A DNA stretch of 29,692 nt, taken from the NCBI GenBank assembly GCA_040902925.1, contig JBBDWJ010000163.1:1-29692 (forward strand), read 5' to 3'. Both the position numbers and the translations under genes were made by a program. The notes beneath the pieces were generated by a model. It was not told where the DNA came from. It saw nothing but the letters and a program-made list of their open reading frames with translations, and did not search any database. Shown one piece after another: positions 15,725 to 24,603 of the stretch; positions within the stretch are counted from its first letter, which is position 1, and the number at the start of each line of letters is the position of its first letter. This DNA comes from JBBDWJ01 sp040902925. Its GTDB lineage: Bacteria; Acidobacteriota; Terriglobia; Bryobacterales; UBA6623.

Positions 15725-16582
15725 ATGAAGAGCAAGACAGTTCGCCTTTTACTGCTTAGCGCGGTTCTCTCGCTGGTTGCGGCGCCGGCAATCGCCGGGC
15801 CATTCATTCTGGCGGGTACGGATGCCGATGATCACGGTTCCGGGAACGCCACGACAAACTTCGACGGCTGGTTCTTCATGCAGCGCGCATTAGAGAATTT
15901 GGCCGCGGCTCCGTCGCTCACTAATGGGAACTTTCTGGTGGCCAATTTGGGCAGCGACACGTTAACGACCGCATCGTCTGCGGCCGCGTCGGCCTTCACC
16001 TTGTCATCCTTGCCGGGCGCCGGTTGGAGTTTCGCAAACGTGGACGGCACCACGGACCTGGAGGCCTTTTTTGATGGTACCGGCGCTACCAATGTGAACA
16101 ATACCGGCATCATCATGATGGACTCCGGCGGGGGTAACGTGTTCGGCGGTACGTCCGCATCTGAGCTGGCGATCTTCACCACGAACGCCGCGATCATTAA
16201 CTCCTTCCTGGGCGGCGGCGGCGGACTGTTCAGCCAGTCGAATAGCTACGGCTGGGTGTCGTCGTTGTTGCCGGGCCTTGATACTCCCGACGAGTTCCTC
16301 ACAGGAATCAATTTGACCGCGGACGGCAACTCGGCCTTTCCCGGCCTAACCAATGCCGACCTCGGCGCGGGCCCTTATCACAACCGCTTCGAAAACTTCG
16401 GCGGGCTCTCAGTCTTCGGCGTCGGCGCCTCGACGCAGAGCGCCATCATCATCGGCGCATCCGGTGGCTCGGTGACCGACCCGGATCCGCCCACAACGGC
16501 GATTCCGGAAACTTCGACCGTGCTACTGGTCGCTTCGGGATTGCTGGGTCTGGTAGCCTTTCGGCGCCGATTTCGACACTAA
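15725..16582 (+). CDS. PEP-CTERM-like exosortase-sorted secreted protein
   Basis: The start at 15725 (285 residues) has GAGG 6 nt upstream and opens with a signal peptide (MKSKTVRLLLLSAVLSLVAA, then PAIAGP). The mature part is rich in Gly, Asn, Ser and Thr with few charged residues, typical of PEP-CTERM proteins. The C-terminus has the tripartite sorting signal: IPETSTVLL (PET instead of the usual PEP), a hydrophobic helix, and the basic end RRRFRH. Exosortase would cleave here and release or anchor the protein at the envelope. The enzyme is not in the window. The mature domain matches nothing I recognise. The frame extends 25 codons upstream without SD or homology. Confidence 0.85.
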   Translation: MKSKTVRLLLLSAVLSLVAAPAIAGPFILAGTDADDHGSGNATTNFDGWFFMQRALENLAAAPSLTNGNFLVANLGSDTLTTASSAAASAFTLSSLPGAGWSFANVDGTTDLEAFFDGTGATNVNNTGIIMMDSGGGNVFGGTSASELAIFTTNAAIINSFLGGGGGLFSQSNSYGWVSSLLPGLDTPDEFLTGINLTADGNSAFPGLTNADLGAGPYHNRFENFGGLSVFGVGASTQSAIIIGASGGSVTDPDPPTTAIPETSTVLLVASGLLGLVAFRRRFRH

Positions 16583-16617
16583 TCAGCGTTTCGTACCGGA
16601 ACTGCGGCGTGCCGTGC

Positions 16618-16633
16618 GGGTTCGCGCGAACCC
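16618..16633. terminator. Palindrome between convergent genes
   Basis: GGGTTCGCGCGAACCC is a perfect 16-base palindrome 36 bases after the PEP-CTERM stop, in the 174-bp gap before the convergent actin-like gene. It can form a 6-bp stem with a GCGC loop. No T-run follows, so termination is only suggested. Confidence 0.35.
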
Positions 16634-16756
16634 TTGCGGGTGGCGTTGTGGCGTACCAGATCCGTGGCGTCCTTGGGTCCGCGCCGGTTGCGCAAGCAGG
16701 CGCACACCGCCGCTGAACCGGCACCGGTCGCCAAACCCCACAGCCCCGAAAACGCC

Positions 16757-17758
16757 TCAGGCCTCCAGCAACGCCGCCATCAGCGCGCCCTTGGCCGTGG
16801 TATCGAGTGGCGACGACGCAATCCGCACTTCCGAGATCTGAATCGGCAGGTCGGCGTTGCGCAACGCTTTCTCGATACGCGGCAGGAAGCCGCTGGGTTT
16901 TGCGCTACCGCCGCTGACGGCGACCGGAATCGGCTTGTCGATCTGCGCCAGCTTGCGTGTTCCCGACAGCGCCTCGGTCAAGCCGCGGATGACACTGGCG
17001 ATCATCTCGTCGTAGTAGACCGACAGGGCGCGGTCCACTTCGTTGTGGCCGCGGCCGTTGAGCACCAGGTTTTGCTCCTTCATCATGCGGATCGCCGTGG
17101 CTGTCTCGGCGGTCACCCCAGCCGCGCTGTAGTCGATAAAATCGCCGGCCTTGGGAGTGCTGAACGTCACCACCGGCAGCCCCAGGTAAGCCAGACAGAC
17201 GTTGCAGGTGCCGCCGCCGAAGCTGATACCCAGGCCGGTGAAATTGGTCTCACCCAGTTCAGCGAACACCACCGCCAGCCCTTCGTTGATGATGGCGACC
17301 TCGTAGCCGAGGTTTTCGAGCATCTCGGCGAGCGTCGTGCGGTGGTAGGCCAGGTCTTCGTTGTTGCCTCCGCCGTTGCCGGGGACGCTCAGGCAGACCT
17401 TGTCGCCTTGTTTGGCGTGGCCGGCCAGCCGCAGCACCATCTCCTCGATGACCTGCAGGTTCTGCGGCTCGTTGGGATTGAGCAAGCCGCGGCTCATCGG
17501 CCGGCGCACCTCGACGTTCAAGGTATGCGCCAGCCTCTGGGCCCGCTCGCCCAGCACCAGAATGCGGTTGTCCAAAACCTTGTAAGGAATCTCTTCCTTG
17601 CGCAGCATCGCCTCGGTGACCTTGGAATAAGGCAGCGAGACGAACGTATTGAGCTGGGCGCGGTAATTGAATCCGCCGCCGTTGGGCTCAGCCAGCACAA
17701 TGCGGCTGGTGCCGATATCGAGGCCGATGGCCTTGATCGCCGACTGCATGACTTGCAT
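16757..17758 (-). CDS. Actin-like ATPase of the ASKHA superfamily (MreB/MamK/ParM-like)
   Basis: AAGGAG 10 nt upstream supports the start at 17758, giving 333 residues. The actin/Hsp70 nucleotide fold is visible. The first phosphate loop is GLDIGTSRIVLAEP near residue 10. The second is GLGISFGGGTCNVCLAYLG in mid-protein, followed by AGDFIDYSAA. An adenosine-type motif, PVAVSGGSAKP, lies near the C-terminus, with INEGLAVVFAELG between. The length is that of bacterial actins, with no Hsp70 substrate domain and no FtsA 1C insert, so filament formation is plausible. No typical mreCD, par or magnetosome partner genes lie nearby, which makes its role open. A 60-codon upstream extension of the frame is basic and non-homologous and is not used. 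Confidence 0.78.
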   Translation of the reverse strand: MQVMQSAIKAIGLDIGTSRIVLAEPNGGGFNYRAQLNTFVSLPYSKVTEAMLRKEEIPYKVLDNRILVLGERAQRLAHTLNVEVRRPMSRGLLNPNEPQNLQVIEEMVLRLAGHAKQGDKVCLSVPGNGGGNNEDLAYHRTTLAEMLENLGYEVAIINEGLAVVFAELGETNFTGLGISFGGGTCNVCLAYLGLPVVTFSTPKAGDFIDYSAAGVTAETATAIRMMKEQNLVLNGRGHNEVDRALSVYYDEMIASVIRGLTEALSGTRKLAQIDKPIPVAVSGGSAKPSGFLPRIEKALRNADLPIQISEVRIASSPLDTTAKGALMAALLEA

Positions 17759-18206
17759 AGTGGGTTTTCTCCTTCGATTCCTTCGCTTGGCCTGCCGCGC
17801 CCTCGCCTTCGAGCGGCTGTTGTAGCGGCCCAGAGTTTCGGGGACGAGACCACGCTGGGGCGGGATCGGCGGTACAGGGACTCTGCCGCCGGCTCGCAAT
17901 GTCGGCTCTTTGCCGCTGCTCAAGCCCAGCCTCCTCATCGCCGGCGTCTCTCTACGACTTCCGGCCTGACATTCCTACGATCGGCGGGCTACTCCGGCGG
18001 CATTAGACTCCTAGTCCGTTTCAGGGCGGCGGAGGTAGGTCTCTGCCGGAAAGCCCGCGAATCACCCTGATTTCCCGCTCGGGTGGCGATTCGCCGCCAT
18101 GGGACGCTACGATTGAAGTTCGCCGCCCCAAGCGGCGCCTTAGGAATGCACCCGCGGACGCCCCAGGTCCGCCCCCATAGAAACGAGCGCAGAGGAACAG
18201 AAATCG
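17759..18206. other. 448-bp divergent intergenic region
   Basis: This is the spacer between the actin-like gene and the fumarylacetoacetase-family gene, so it should hold two divergent promoters; none could be placed with confidence. A 6-bp hairpin with a 5-base loop (CGCCGC-CCCAA-GCGGCG) lies at 18121-18137, in the leader of the plus-strand gene. No small gene was recognised. Confidence 0.4.
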
Positions 18207-19055
18207 ATGAGATTAGTTACGTTTTCAGCCGGCCAAGGCCCGCGCGCCGGGCTTGTCGCAGGCGACCGGATTGTGGATCTGACCGCGGCAGGCTATCCGA
18301 CGGTTTTGTCATTCCTGGAAGGGGGGCCCGCAGCCATCGAGGCGGCCGGCAAGCTCACGGCAAGCCCCGGCAACGCGCCGCTCCGCTCGGAAGTGAAGCT
18401 GCACGCGCCGCTGATGCCCCCCAAGTTCATCTGCATCGGGCTGAACTATCTAGATCACGCCAAAGAGTCGGGCATGGCGATCCCTTCGACGCCGGTCGTA
18501 TTCTCGAAATACCACAACGCGGTAATCGGGCCCGGCGAGGCGATCGAGATCCCGCCGGTGTCGAACCAGGTCGACTACGAAGCCGAGTTAGGGTTCGTGA
18601 TCGGCAAACGAGGCAAGAACGTCCCGGCTGACCGCTGGGAGGAGTACGTGTTCGGCTACACCTGCGTCCACGACGTGAGCGCGCGCGACTACCAGATGGC
18701 GACGTCACAATGGACCATCGGCAAGACGTTCGACACGTTCGGGCCGATCGGGCCGGAGCTGGTCGGCAAAGACGAAGTGCCCGATCCGCACAACTTGCCC
18801 ATCAGTCTTGAACTCAACGGCAAGGTGTTGCAGGATTCCAACACCAGCCAGTTCATTTTCAACATCCCGACGCTGATCGAATATCTTTCGAAGGTAATGA
18901 CGCTCGTGCCCGGTGATCTGATCTCGACCGGAACGCCGCCCGGGGTGGGTTTCGCGCGCAAGCCGCCGGTTTTTCTCAAGGCCGGCGATGATGTTGTGGT
19001 CAAGATTGCGGGTGTGGGAGAGCTTCGGAATCCTTGTGTTGATGTGACGGGGTAG
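18207..19055 (+). CDS. Fumarylacetoacetate hydrolase family protein
   Basis: The 282-residue protein has the FAH-fold pattern: an N-terminal cap, then FICIGLNYLDHAKESG (Y81, H84), metal-binding E125 and E127 in DYEAELGFVIG, D156 in VHDVSARD, the KTFDTFGPIGP segment, and TGTPPGVG near the C-terminus. Such enzymes cleave C-C bonds in 2,4-diketo acids or hydrate/decarboxylate related aromatic-degradation intermediates. At this length it groups with 2,4-diketo-3-deoxy-L-fuconate hydrolase or 2-hydroxyhepta-2,4-diene-1,7-dioate isomerase-like members. The substrate is not fixed by context. GAGG lies 11 nt before the ATG. Confidence 0.9.
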   Translation: MRLVTFSAGQGPRAGLVAGDRIVDLTAAGYPTVLSFLEGGPAAIEAAGKLTASPGNAPLRSEVKLHAPLMPPKFICIGLNYLDHAKESGMAIPSTPVVFSKYHNAVIGPGEAIEIPPVSNQVDYEAELGFVIGKRGKNVPADRWEEYVFGYTCVHDVSARDYQMATSQWTIGKTFDTFGPIGPELVGKDEVPDPHNLPISLELNGKVLQDSNTSQFIFNIPTLIEYLSKVMTLVPGDLISTGTPPGVGFARKPPVFLKAGDDVVVKIAGVGELRNPCVDVTG

Positions 19056-19085
19056 GCGCGGAGGGGAAAGCAGAGGACAAAGCAA

Positions 19086-19120
19086 GGCAAAAGGCAAAGT
19101 GCAAAAGGCAAAAGGCAAAA
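19086..19120. repeat. Imperfect GGCAAAA heptanucleotide tandem repeat
   Basis: Five consecutive units (GGCAAAA, GGCAAA, GTGCAAAA, GGCAAAA, GGCAAAA) lie in the 204-bp gap between the convergent FAH-family and M20 peptidase genes. The tract is A-rich on the plus strand, contrasting with its GC-rich surroundings. Replication slippage could vary the copy number. Confidence 0.6.
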
Positions 19121-19259
19121 TTCCGCGGCTACTGCCGGAGTGCGACTTGCCTTGCTTTTTCGGTCTGGGAACGGTTGGAAGTTGGGCTTCGCGGGGCGCC
19201 GCGCTCGAATCGGTCAACGGGCGCCGTCAGCGAGCGGCGGCGTCACACTACCGACAGCA

Positions 19260-20531
19260 TCACGACGGCTTTGGCGCGGGCGGAAACATCAACAAGCCTA
19301 GCGCCAGCATCACGCGCCGCAAACCCTGTTCGCGCCCTTCCGGGTGGAACCATTCGGTTGGCGTGTGCGCGTCGCCTCCGCGGCCTCCTGCCCCAATTGC
19401 CACCGCCGGCAGGCCCATCGATAGCGGCACGTTGGCGTCGGTCGAGGCGCAATCGAGCCGCGACGCGATACCCAGGAAGGAATCGACCGCCTGCAGGCAA
19501 TCGACCAACGGGTTGTCCGCGATGCGCGGCGCCGCCGGACGATGGCCGATCTCGCGCAGCTTGTAGCTCGACAGCCGATCGGTCGAGCGGCGGTTTTCCG
19601 CTTCCACTCCAAGCCGTACCGTCTCCTCGAGAGTCGTGACCACGCGCTGCATCGCGTCGCTCGACCGCGAACGGATATCCACCTTCGCGCGGACAATCGG
19701 GGCGATCGAGTTGACGCCCGAACCACCCTCGATCACGCCGACGCTGAGCGTCGTGCGCGGCGAAGCCGGCAGCTCGAGATCCGCCAGAAACGCGATGATG
19801 CGGCCCATGGCATGAATCGGATTGGCGCGGCCGTAGTCGTTCCAGCTATGGCCGCCGTGTCCCTCGATGGCGATTTCGAAACGGCGGCTGCCCAGTCCTT
19901 CGGCGGTGATGTGGCTGGTGGACGCGCCGTCGATAACCAAGTAAGTATCGATACGAGACGCAAACGGCGAGTGGCGGCACAGAAATTTCATGCCGTGCAG
20001 ATTGCCTTCGCCCTCTTCGGCAACGTTCGCGACCAGCAGCAGGTTGCGGCGTGGCGCGGCGGGCCGCGGGGCTTCCGACAAAGCGCGCCCGAGGGCCAAC
20101 AGGGTCACCAAGCCGGTACCGTTGTCGGTGACGCCAGGCCCTTCGAGCGTGCCGTCAGGGCGCACCGAGATGTCGCTCGCCTTGCGCGGCGACAGCGCCG
20201 TATCCATGTGAGCCGAAACGGCGACGAACGGGAGCGATTTGTCGAAAATGATCGGGACGACCACGTTGCCCGCGGCGTCGATGCGCGTGGGATGGCCGAA
20301 CTGCCGCATCAGCGCGGCGAGGTGCTTGGCCCGATGGTGCTCGCGGAACGTTGGCGCGGGGACGCGGCACAGCTCCACATGCCGCTCGTTGAGCCACTTT
20401 TTCTCGTTCAGAAAGAACTGCAGGCAGGAGGCGATCAGCGGCTCGCCCGAAACGCGTTCGACGGCCGCGAGAAGCTCAGGCGCAGGCGACTGCGCGCCGT
20501 ATTCGATCACCCTGTCACGTTTATCCGCCAT
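19260..20531 (-). CDS. M20-family metallopeptidase
   Basis: GAGG 7 nt upstream of the ATG at 20531 fixes the start (423 residues); the frame continues to 20792 without homology. Metal-site residues of M20 di-zinc aminopeptidases/carboxypeptidases are visible: H108 and D110 (SAHMDTAL), D136 (GPGVTDNGTG), the catalytic pair E172-E173 (NVAEEGEGN), D201 (VIDGAS) and H389 (GDAHTPTEWFH). The dimerisation domain begins around residue 215 (RRFEIAIEGHGGHSW). The order resembles peptidase T or dipeptidase-like M20B enzymes. There is no signal peptide, so it is probably a cytosolic peptidase. It is convergent with the FAH-family gene and divergent from the oxidoreductase. Confidence 0.92.
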   Translation of the reverse strand: MADKRDRVIEYGAQSPAPELLAAVERVSGEPLIASCLQFFLNEKKWLNERHVELCRVPAPTFREHHRAKHLAALMRQFGHPTRIDAAGNVVVPIIFDKSLPFVAVSAHMDTALSPRKASDISVRPDGTLEGPGVTDNGTGLVTLLALGRALSEAPRPAAPRRNLLLVANVAEEGEGNLHGMKFLCRHSPFASRIDTYLVIDGASTSHITAEGLGSRRFEIAIEGHGGHSWNDYGRANPIHAMGRIIAFLADLELPASPRTTLSVGVIEGGSGVNSIAPIVRAKVDIRSRSSDAMQRVVTTLEETVRLGVEAENRRSTDRLSSYKLREIGHRPAAPRIADNPLVDCLQAVDSFLGIASRLDCASTDANVPLSMGLPAVAIGAGGRGGDAHTPTEWFHPEGREQGLRRVMLALGLLMFPPAPKPS

Positions 20532-20907
20532 CCGACCGCCTCTCAGGACATGTGAAATCCAGTCTATCAGACGCCCGGATAGCGCCGTGTTTGACGCCGC
20601 CCAACAGTGGCTGGTAGCTTTATTTGTTGCGGCCGGCGCGTGTTCGCAACCGCACAGTAACGGCCGGGAATCGCCGCAGGCACCCTTCGAGAGGGTGGTG
20701 CGGCGAGCTTGGGCAAACGATTCCGGACAGCTCCGGTTTGGTCCGAGCGGCGCGCGCCCAATCTGACGGATCTTGGGGGGAATGTACTCCACCCTCGCGG
20801 GTAGGGCTCGGATCCGCGGCGATACCCGCTTCTGTGCGGCGGTTCGCTGGAGTCAGTCAAGGTACTTCGGATTCACGACACCAGCCTCGTTTTTTTCGCG
20901 GAGAACC
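20532..20907. other. 376-bp divergent intergenic region
   Basis: This is the promoter region shared by the M20 peptidase and the Gfo/Idh/MocA gene. A hairpin CACCCT-TCGAG-AGGGTG lies at 20681-20697. No promoter hexamers stood out. Both flanking reading frames extend into this region but without protein homology. Confidence 0.35.
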
Positions 20908-21996
20908 ATGGATAAAGTACGCATTGGAATGATCGGCTCGGGCTTTTCGGGCGACCTGCACGCCGACGCCCTCAAGCGCGACCTGCGCGCGGACATCGTC
21001 GCGGTTGCCGGCTCGGACCAAGGCCGCGCCGAAAAATTCGCCGCCAAATGGAAGATCCCCAAAGCCTTCGACGACTACCGCAAGATGCTCGAGCTCAAAG
21101 AGATCGAGATGGTCACGATCGGCGCGCCCAACTTTCTGCATTGCCAGATGACCATCGACGCCGCTCAGGCCGGCAAGCACGTCGTCGTCGAAAAACCGCT
21201 GTGCATGACGCTCGACGAAGCCGACCGCATGATCGACGCCTGCAAGAAAGCGAAAGTGCGGCTGATGTACGCCGAGGATCTGTGTTTCGCGCCCAAGTAC
21301 GTACGCGCCAAACAGCTCGTCGACGAGGGCGCCGTCGGAAAAGTGTTCCGCACGCGGCAGCTCGAAAAACATTTCGGACCACACTCAGACTGGTTCTGGG
21401 ACATGCAGCGCTCCGGCGGCGGCGCCTTGCTCGACATGGGCTGCCATGGGGCCGAGTTCGCGCGCTGGATCCTCGACAAGCCGGAAGTCAAAAGCGTCTA
21501 CGCCCACATGGGGACCTACGTCCACACCGAGCGTACCAAGGGCGAGGACGAAGCCACCGGCATCATCGAGTGGCAGAACGGCGCGGTTTCGATCATCGAA
21601 AACAGTTGGGCCAAGCGCGGCGGCATCGAAGATTTCGCCGAGATTCAGGGCGTCGAAGGCGTCATCTATTGCGACCTGGTGCGTGGCAGCTCGATGCTCA
21701 CCTACAGCGAGCGCGGTTTCGGCTATGCAATGGAAAAAGCGCCCGATACGAAGGGTTGGACGTTCCCCGTATTCGACGAATGGATGCAATACGGCTATCC
21801 GGGCGAGATGAAGCATTTCCTGGATTGCATGCTCGAAGGCGTCGAGCCGCTCGAGACGGGAGAAGACGGCCGCAAAGTTCTGGAAATCATGTTCGCGTGC
21901 TACGAAGCAGCCGCGACGGGCAAGCGCATCGACTTTCCCTACAAACCGAGCCACCCCGACCGGCCGATTGATTCCTGGCTGGCCAGCCGCACGTAG
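20908..21996 (+). CDS. Gfo/Idh/MocA family oxidoreductase
   Basis: The ATG at 20908 follows a GGAG motif and gives 362 residues. The N-terminal Rossmann domain opens with VRIGMIGSGFSGDLHADAL; the hinge motif EKPLCMTLDEAD (E95-K96-P97) carries the family lysine. In the C-terminal domain GGGALLDMGCH places D176 and H180 in the usual active-site positions. Family members use NAD(P) to oxidise or reduce sugars, inositols or biliverdin-like substrates. There is no Tat signal here, unlike many bryobacterial relatives, so it is probably cytosolic. No sugar transporter or kinase lies next to it, leaving the substrate open. Confidence 0.92.
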   Translation: MDKVRIGMIGSGFSGDLHADALKRDLRADIVAVAGSDQGRAEKFAAKWKIPKAFDDYRKMLELKEIEMVTIGAPNFLHCQMTIDAAQAGKHVVVEKPLCMTLDEADRMIDACKKAKVRLMYAEDLCFAPKYVRAKQLVDEGAVGKVFRTRQLEKHFGPHSDWFWDMQRSGGGALLDMGCHGAEFARWILDKPEVKSVYAHMGTYVHTERTKGEDEATGIIEWQNGAVSIIENSWAKRGGIEDFAEIQGVEGVIYCDLVRGSSMLTYSERGFGYAMEKAPDTKGWTFPVFDEWMQYGYPGEMKHFLDCMLEGVEPLETGEDGRKVLEIMFACYEAAATGKRIDFPYKPSHPDRPIDSWLASRT

Positions 21997-22108
21997 CGAA
22001 AGGGCGCCGGCCAGGCGTTCCGTACAGGCAGCCGCGTGCGGATGGCCGCGGTGGCTCGCGCCACTAAGGCAGGCCGCCAAAAGCGCCGCTTTACCGGCGA
22101 CAAGTGGG

Positions 22109-22128
22109 GACAGGCGCTCTTGCCTGTC
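22109..22128. repeat. GACAGGC-type hairpin, copy 1, upstream of tpx
   Basis: GACAGGC (22109-22115) and GCCTGTC (22122-22128) enclose a 6-base loop GCTCTT. It is preceded by AGTGGG. Two similar hairpins with the same 7-6-7 geometry lie beyond tpx (22780 and 22890), which marks a repeat family. Confidence 0.6.
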
Positions 22129-22184
22129 GCGCGCCGCAAAGCGGCGGGCTTTACCAAATTCCACCCGAATCCAGCGAGGTACAA

Positions 22185-22694
22185 ATGGCAGAAAGAAAAA
22201 CGACTCTCAAAGGCAACCCCTTCAACCTGATCGGCCCCGAGCTCAAATCCGGCGACAAAGCCCCCGATTTCGAGCTGACCGACAACGGCCTCAAGCCGCT
22301 GAAGCTTAGCGACACCCAAGGCGTGCGAATCGTGAGCGTGGTTCCGTCGCTCGACACGCCGGTCTGCGATCAGCAGACCCGCCGCTTCAACGAAGAAGCG
22401 TCGAAGCTGCCTGCGGTCTCCATCCTGACCGTAAGCTGCGACCTGCCTTTCGCGCAGAAACGCTGGTGCGGCGCCGCCGGCGTCGATAAGGTCACCACGG
22501 CCTCCGACTACAAGAACGGCAATTTTGGCGAGGCCTGGGGCACAATGATCGACGAACTGCGCATCGAATGCCGCGCCGTGTTCGTGGTCGACGGCAAAGG
22601 CACGATCACCTACGCGCAGTATGTGCCCGAGGTGGCCGACCATCCCGACTACGACGGAGCGCTTGGCGCAGCCAAAGCGGCCGCCGGAGCCTAA
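22185..22694 (+). CDS. tpx: Thiol peroxidase (2-Cys, atypical)
   Basis: The start at 22185 has GAGG 5 nt upstream and gives 169 residues, the usual Tpx length. The peroxidatic cysteine C61 sits in VPSLDTPVCDQQTRRF and the resolving cysteine C95 in FAQKRWCGAAG, at the same positions as in E. coli Tpx. LKSGDKAPDFEL is the standard thioredoxin-fold entry. Tpx reduces organic hydroperoxides and H2O2 at the expense of thioredoxin. Unlike the two peroxiredoxins about 5 kb downstream it has no export signal, so it serves the cytoplasm. It is flanked on both sides by members of a palindromic repeat family. Confidence 0.96.
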   Translation: MAERKTTLKGNPFNLIGPELKSGDKAPDFELTDNGLKPLKLSDTQGVRIVSVVPSLDTPVCDQQTRRFNEEASKLPAVSILTVSCDLPFAQKRWCGAAGVDKVTTASDYKNGNFGEAWGTMIDELRIECRAVFVVDGKGTITYAQYVPEVADHPDYDGALGAAKAAAGA

Positions 22695-22779
22695 CAAGCG
22701 CCAACGGCTCCCAGCCATCCAACCCCAGGGCTTGGCGTCACGCTGGCCCTGGGGCGCCTATCTCTTACCGCAACCGTGG

Positions 22780-22909
22780 GACAGACAATCCTGTCTGTCC
22801 TCCTTGCCTGTCCTTCATGTCTGTCTTTCTTGTCGGTTCACCGCATTCGCAGGGTCAACCTGGCGAGCACAGGCCGGGGTCGCACCCTTCACAGGCAGGA
22901 TTGCCTGTG
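22780..22909. repeat. Two further GACAGGC-type hairpins in opposite orientation with a T/C-rich tract between
   Basis: Copy 2 is GACAGAC-AATCCT-GTCTGTC (22780-22799), preceded by CCGTGG. Copy 3 is CACAGGC-AGGATT-GCCTGTG (22890-22909), whose loop is the exact reverse complement of copy 2's loop, so the two are inverted relative to each other. Right after copy 2 (about 22800-22836) comes an imperfect 12-14 base tandem tract built on TCCTTGCCTGTC and TTCATGTCTGTC. An inverted pair of REP units is the BIME-like arrangement. Confidence 0.6.
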
Positions 22910-22912
22910 TCG

Positions 22913-22967
22913 CCCACTGGCACGAACCAACCCAAATCAGAGATCATTGATCTAACCAACCAGTGGG
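22913..22967 (+). promoter_or_regulatory. Nested hairpin in the leader of the histone-deacetylase-like gene
   Basis: CCCACTGG (22913-22920) and CCAGTGGG (22960-22967) form an 8-bp outer stem; inside it AGATC-ATT-GATCT (22941-22953) forms a second. The outer right arm ends 6 bases before the GTG start at 22974 and contains the only G-rich, SD-like bases. Pairing could therefore hide the ribosome site. No known riboswitch was recognised; it may equally be part of the adjacent repeat element. Confidence 0.3.
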
Positions 22968-22973
22968 TGCCAT

Positions 22974-24080
<1,107 letters not shown>

Positions 24081-24082
24081 TC

Positions 24083-24439
24083 ATGAATTCCAGCCGCGAT
24101 GAGCTTCCCCTGAACATCCAGGTCGACAGGAATGACGACCGCGCGGTCGTCTATGTCTCCGGTGAAGTCGATATGTACAACTCGCGTAAGCTGCGCGAGA
24201 CGCTGTTTGATTTGATTCAGAAGCGGAAGCAAAAAAAAGTCATCGTCAGCCTCGACAATGTGCCTTCGATGGACAGCTCGGGTATCGCCACGCTGATGGA
24301 AGGGCTGAGCGAAGTCAAAAAGAACGGCGGGGAGATCATTCTCGTGGGCGTCCACGAAAGCCTGCGCGGGGTTCTCAGCCTCACCGGGCTGCTCGGCGTG
24401 TTCGACATCAGGCCGGCGGTCGAAGACGCACTCGGTTGA
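24083..24439 (+). CDS. STAS-domain anti-sigma factor antagonist (SpoIIAA/RsbV-like)
   Basis: The 118-residue protein is a single STAS domain. VVYVSGEVDMYNSRKLRE covers the first strands, and SMDSSGIATLMEG (62-74) contains the conserved serine (S65 or S66) phosphorylated by RsbW-type kinases in the partner-switching cycle. When unphosphorylated such proteins bind the anti-sigma kinase and free a sigma factor. No kinase, phosphatase or sigma gene lies in the window. The ATG lies 2 bases after the deacetylase stop with no separate SD, so translation is probably coupled to it, an unusual pairing. Confidence 0.92.
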   Translation: MNSSRDELPLNIQVDRNDDRAVVYVSGEVDMYNSRKLRETLFDLIQKRKQKKVIVSLDNVPSMDSSGIATLMEGLSEVKKNGGEIILVGVHESLRGVLSLTGLLGVFDIRPAVEDALG

Positions 24440-24603
24440 GCGGCGGCCTGCTGCGTGTTTTAGTTGCGCCCGTTCCGTTCCATTGGCGCCTCCAGTCCGC
24501 GGCGCGGCGTGCTGGCGCGCTCTCCGTCCAACCCTTCCGCAATCGGTGTTCGTTACCATAGAAACTTGCTCGCGCCCTAAGCCGGCAAGGAAAACGGAGC
24601 GAA

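Noticed and set aside
17759..17938. 60-codon N-terminal extension of the actin-like protein
   Set aside because: It is basic, Arg/Pro-rich and unlike actins. A good SD precedes the ATG at 17758.
16634..18070. 478-codon plus-strand open frame
   Set aside because: It is antisense to the actin-like gene, which has motifs and a good SD. Long shadow frames are expected in GC-rich DNA.
22797..22850. CRISPR-like short repeats after tpx
   Set aside because: The T/C-rich units are 12-14 bases, imperfect and without spacers; no cas gene is nearby.
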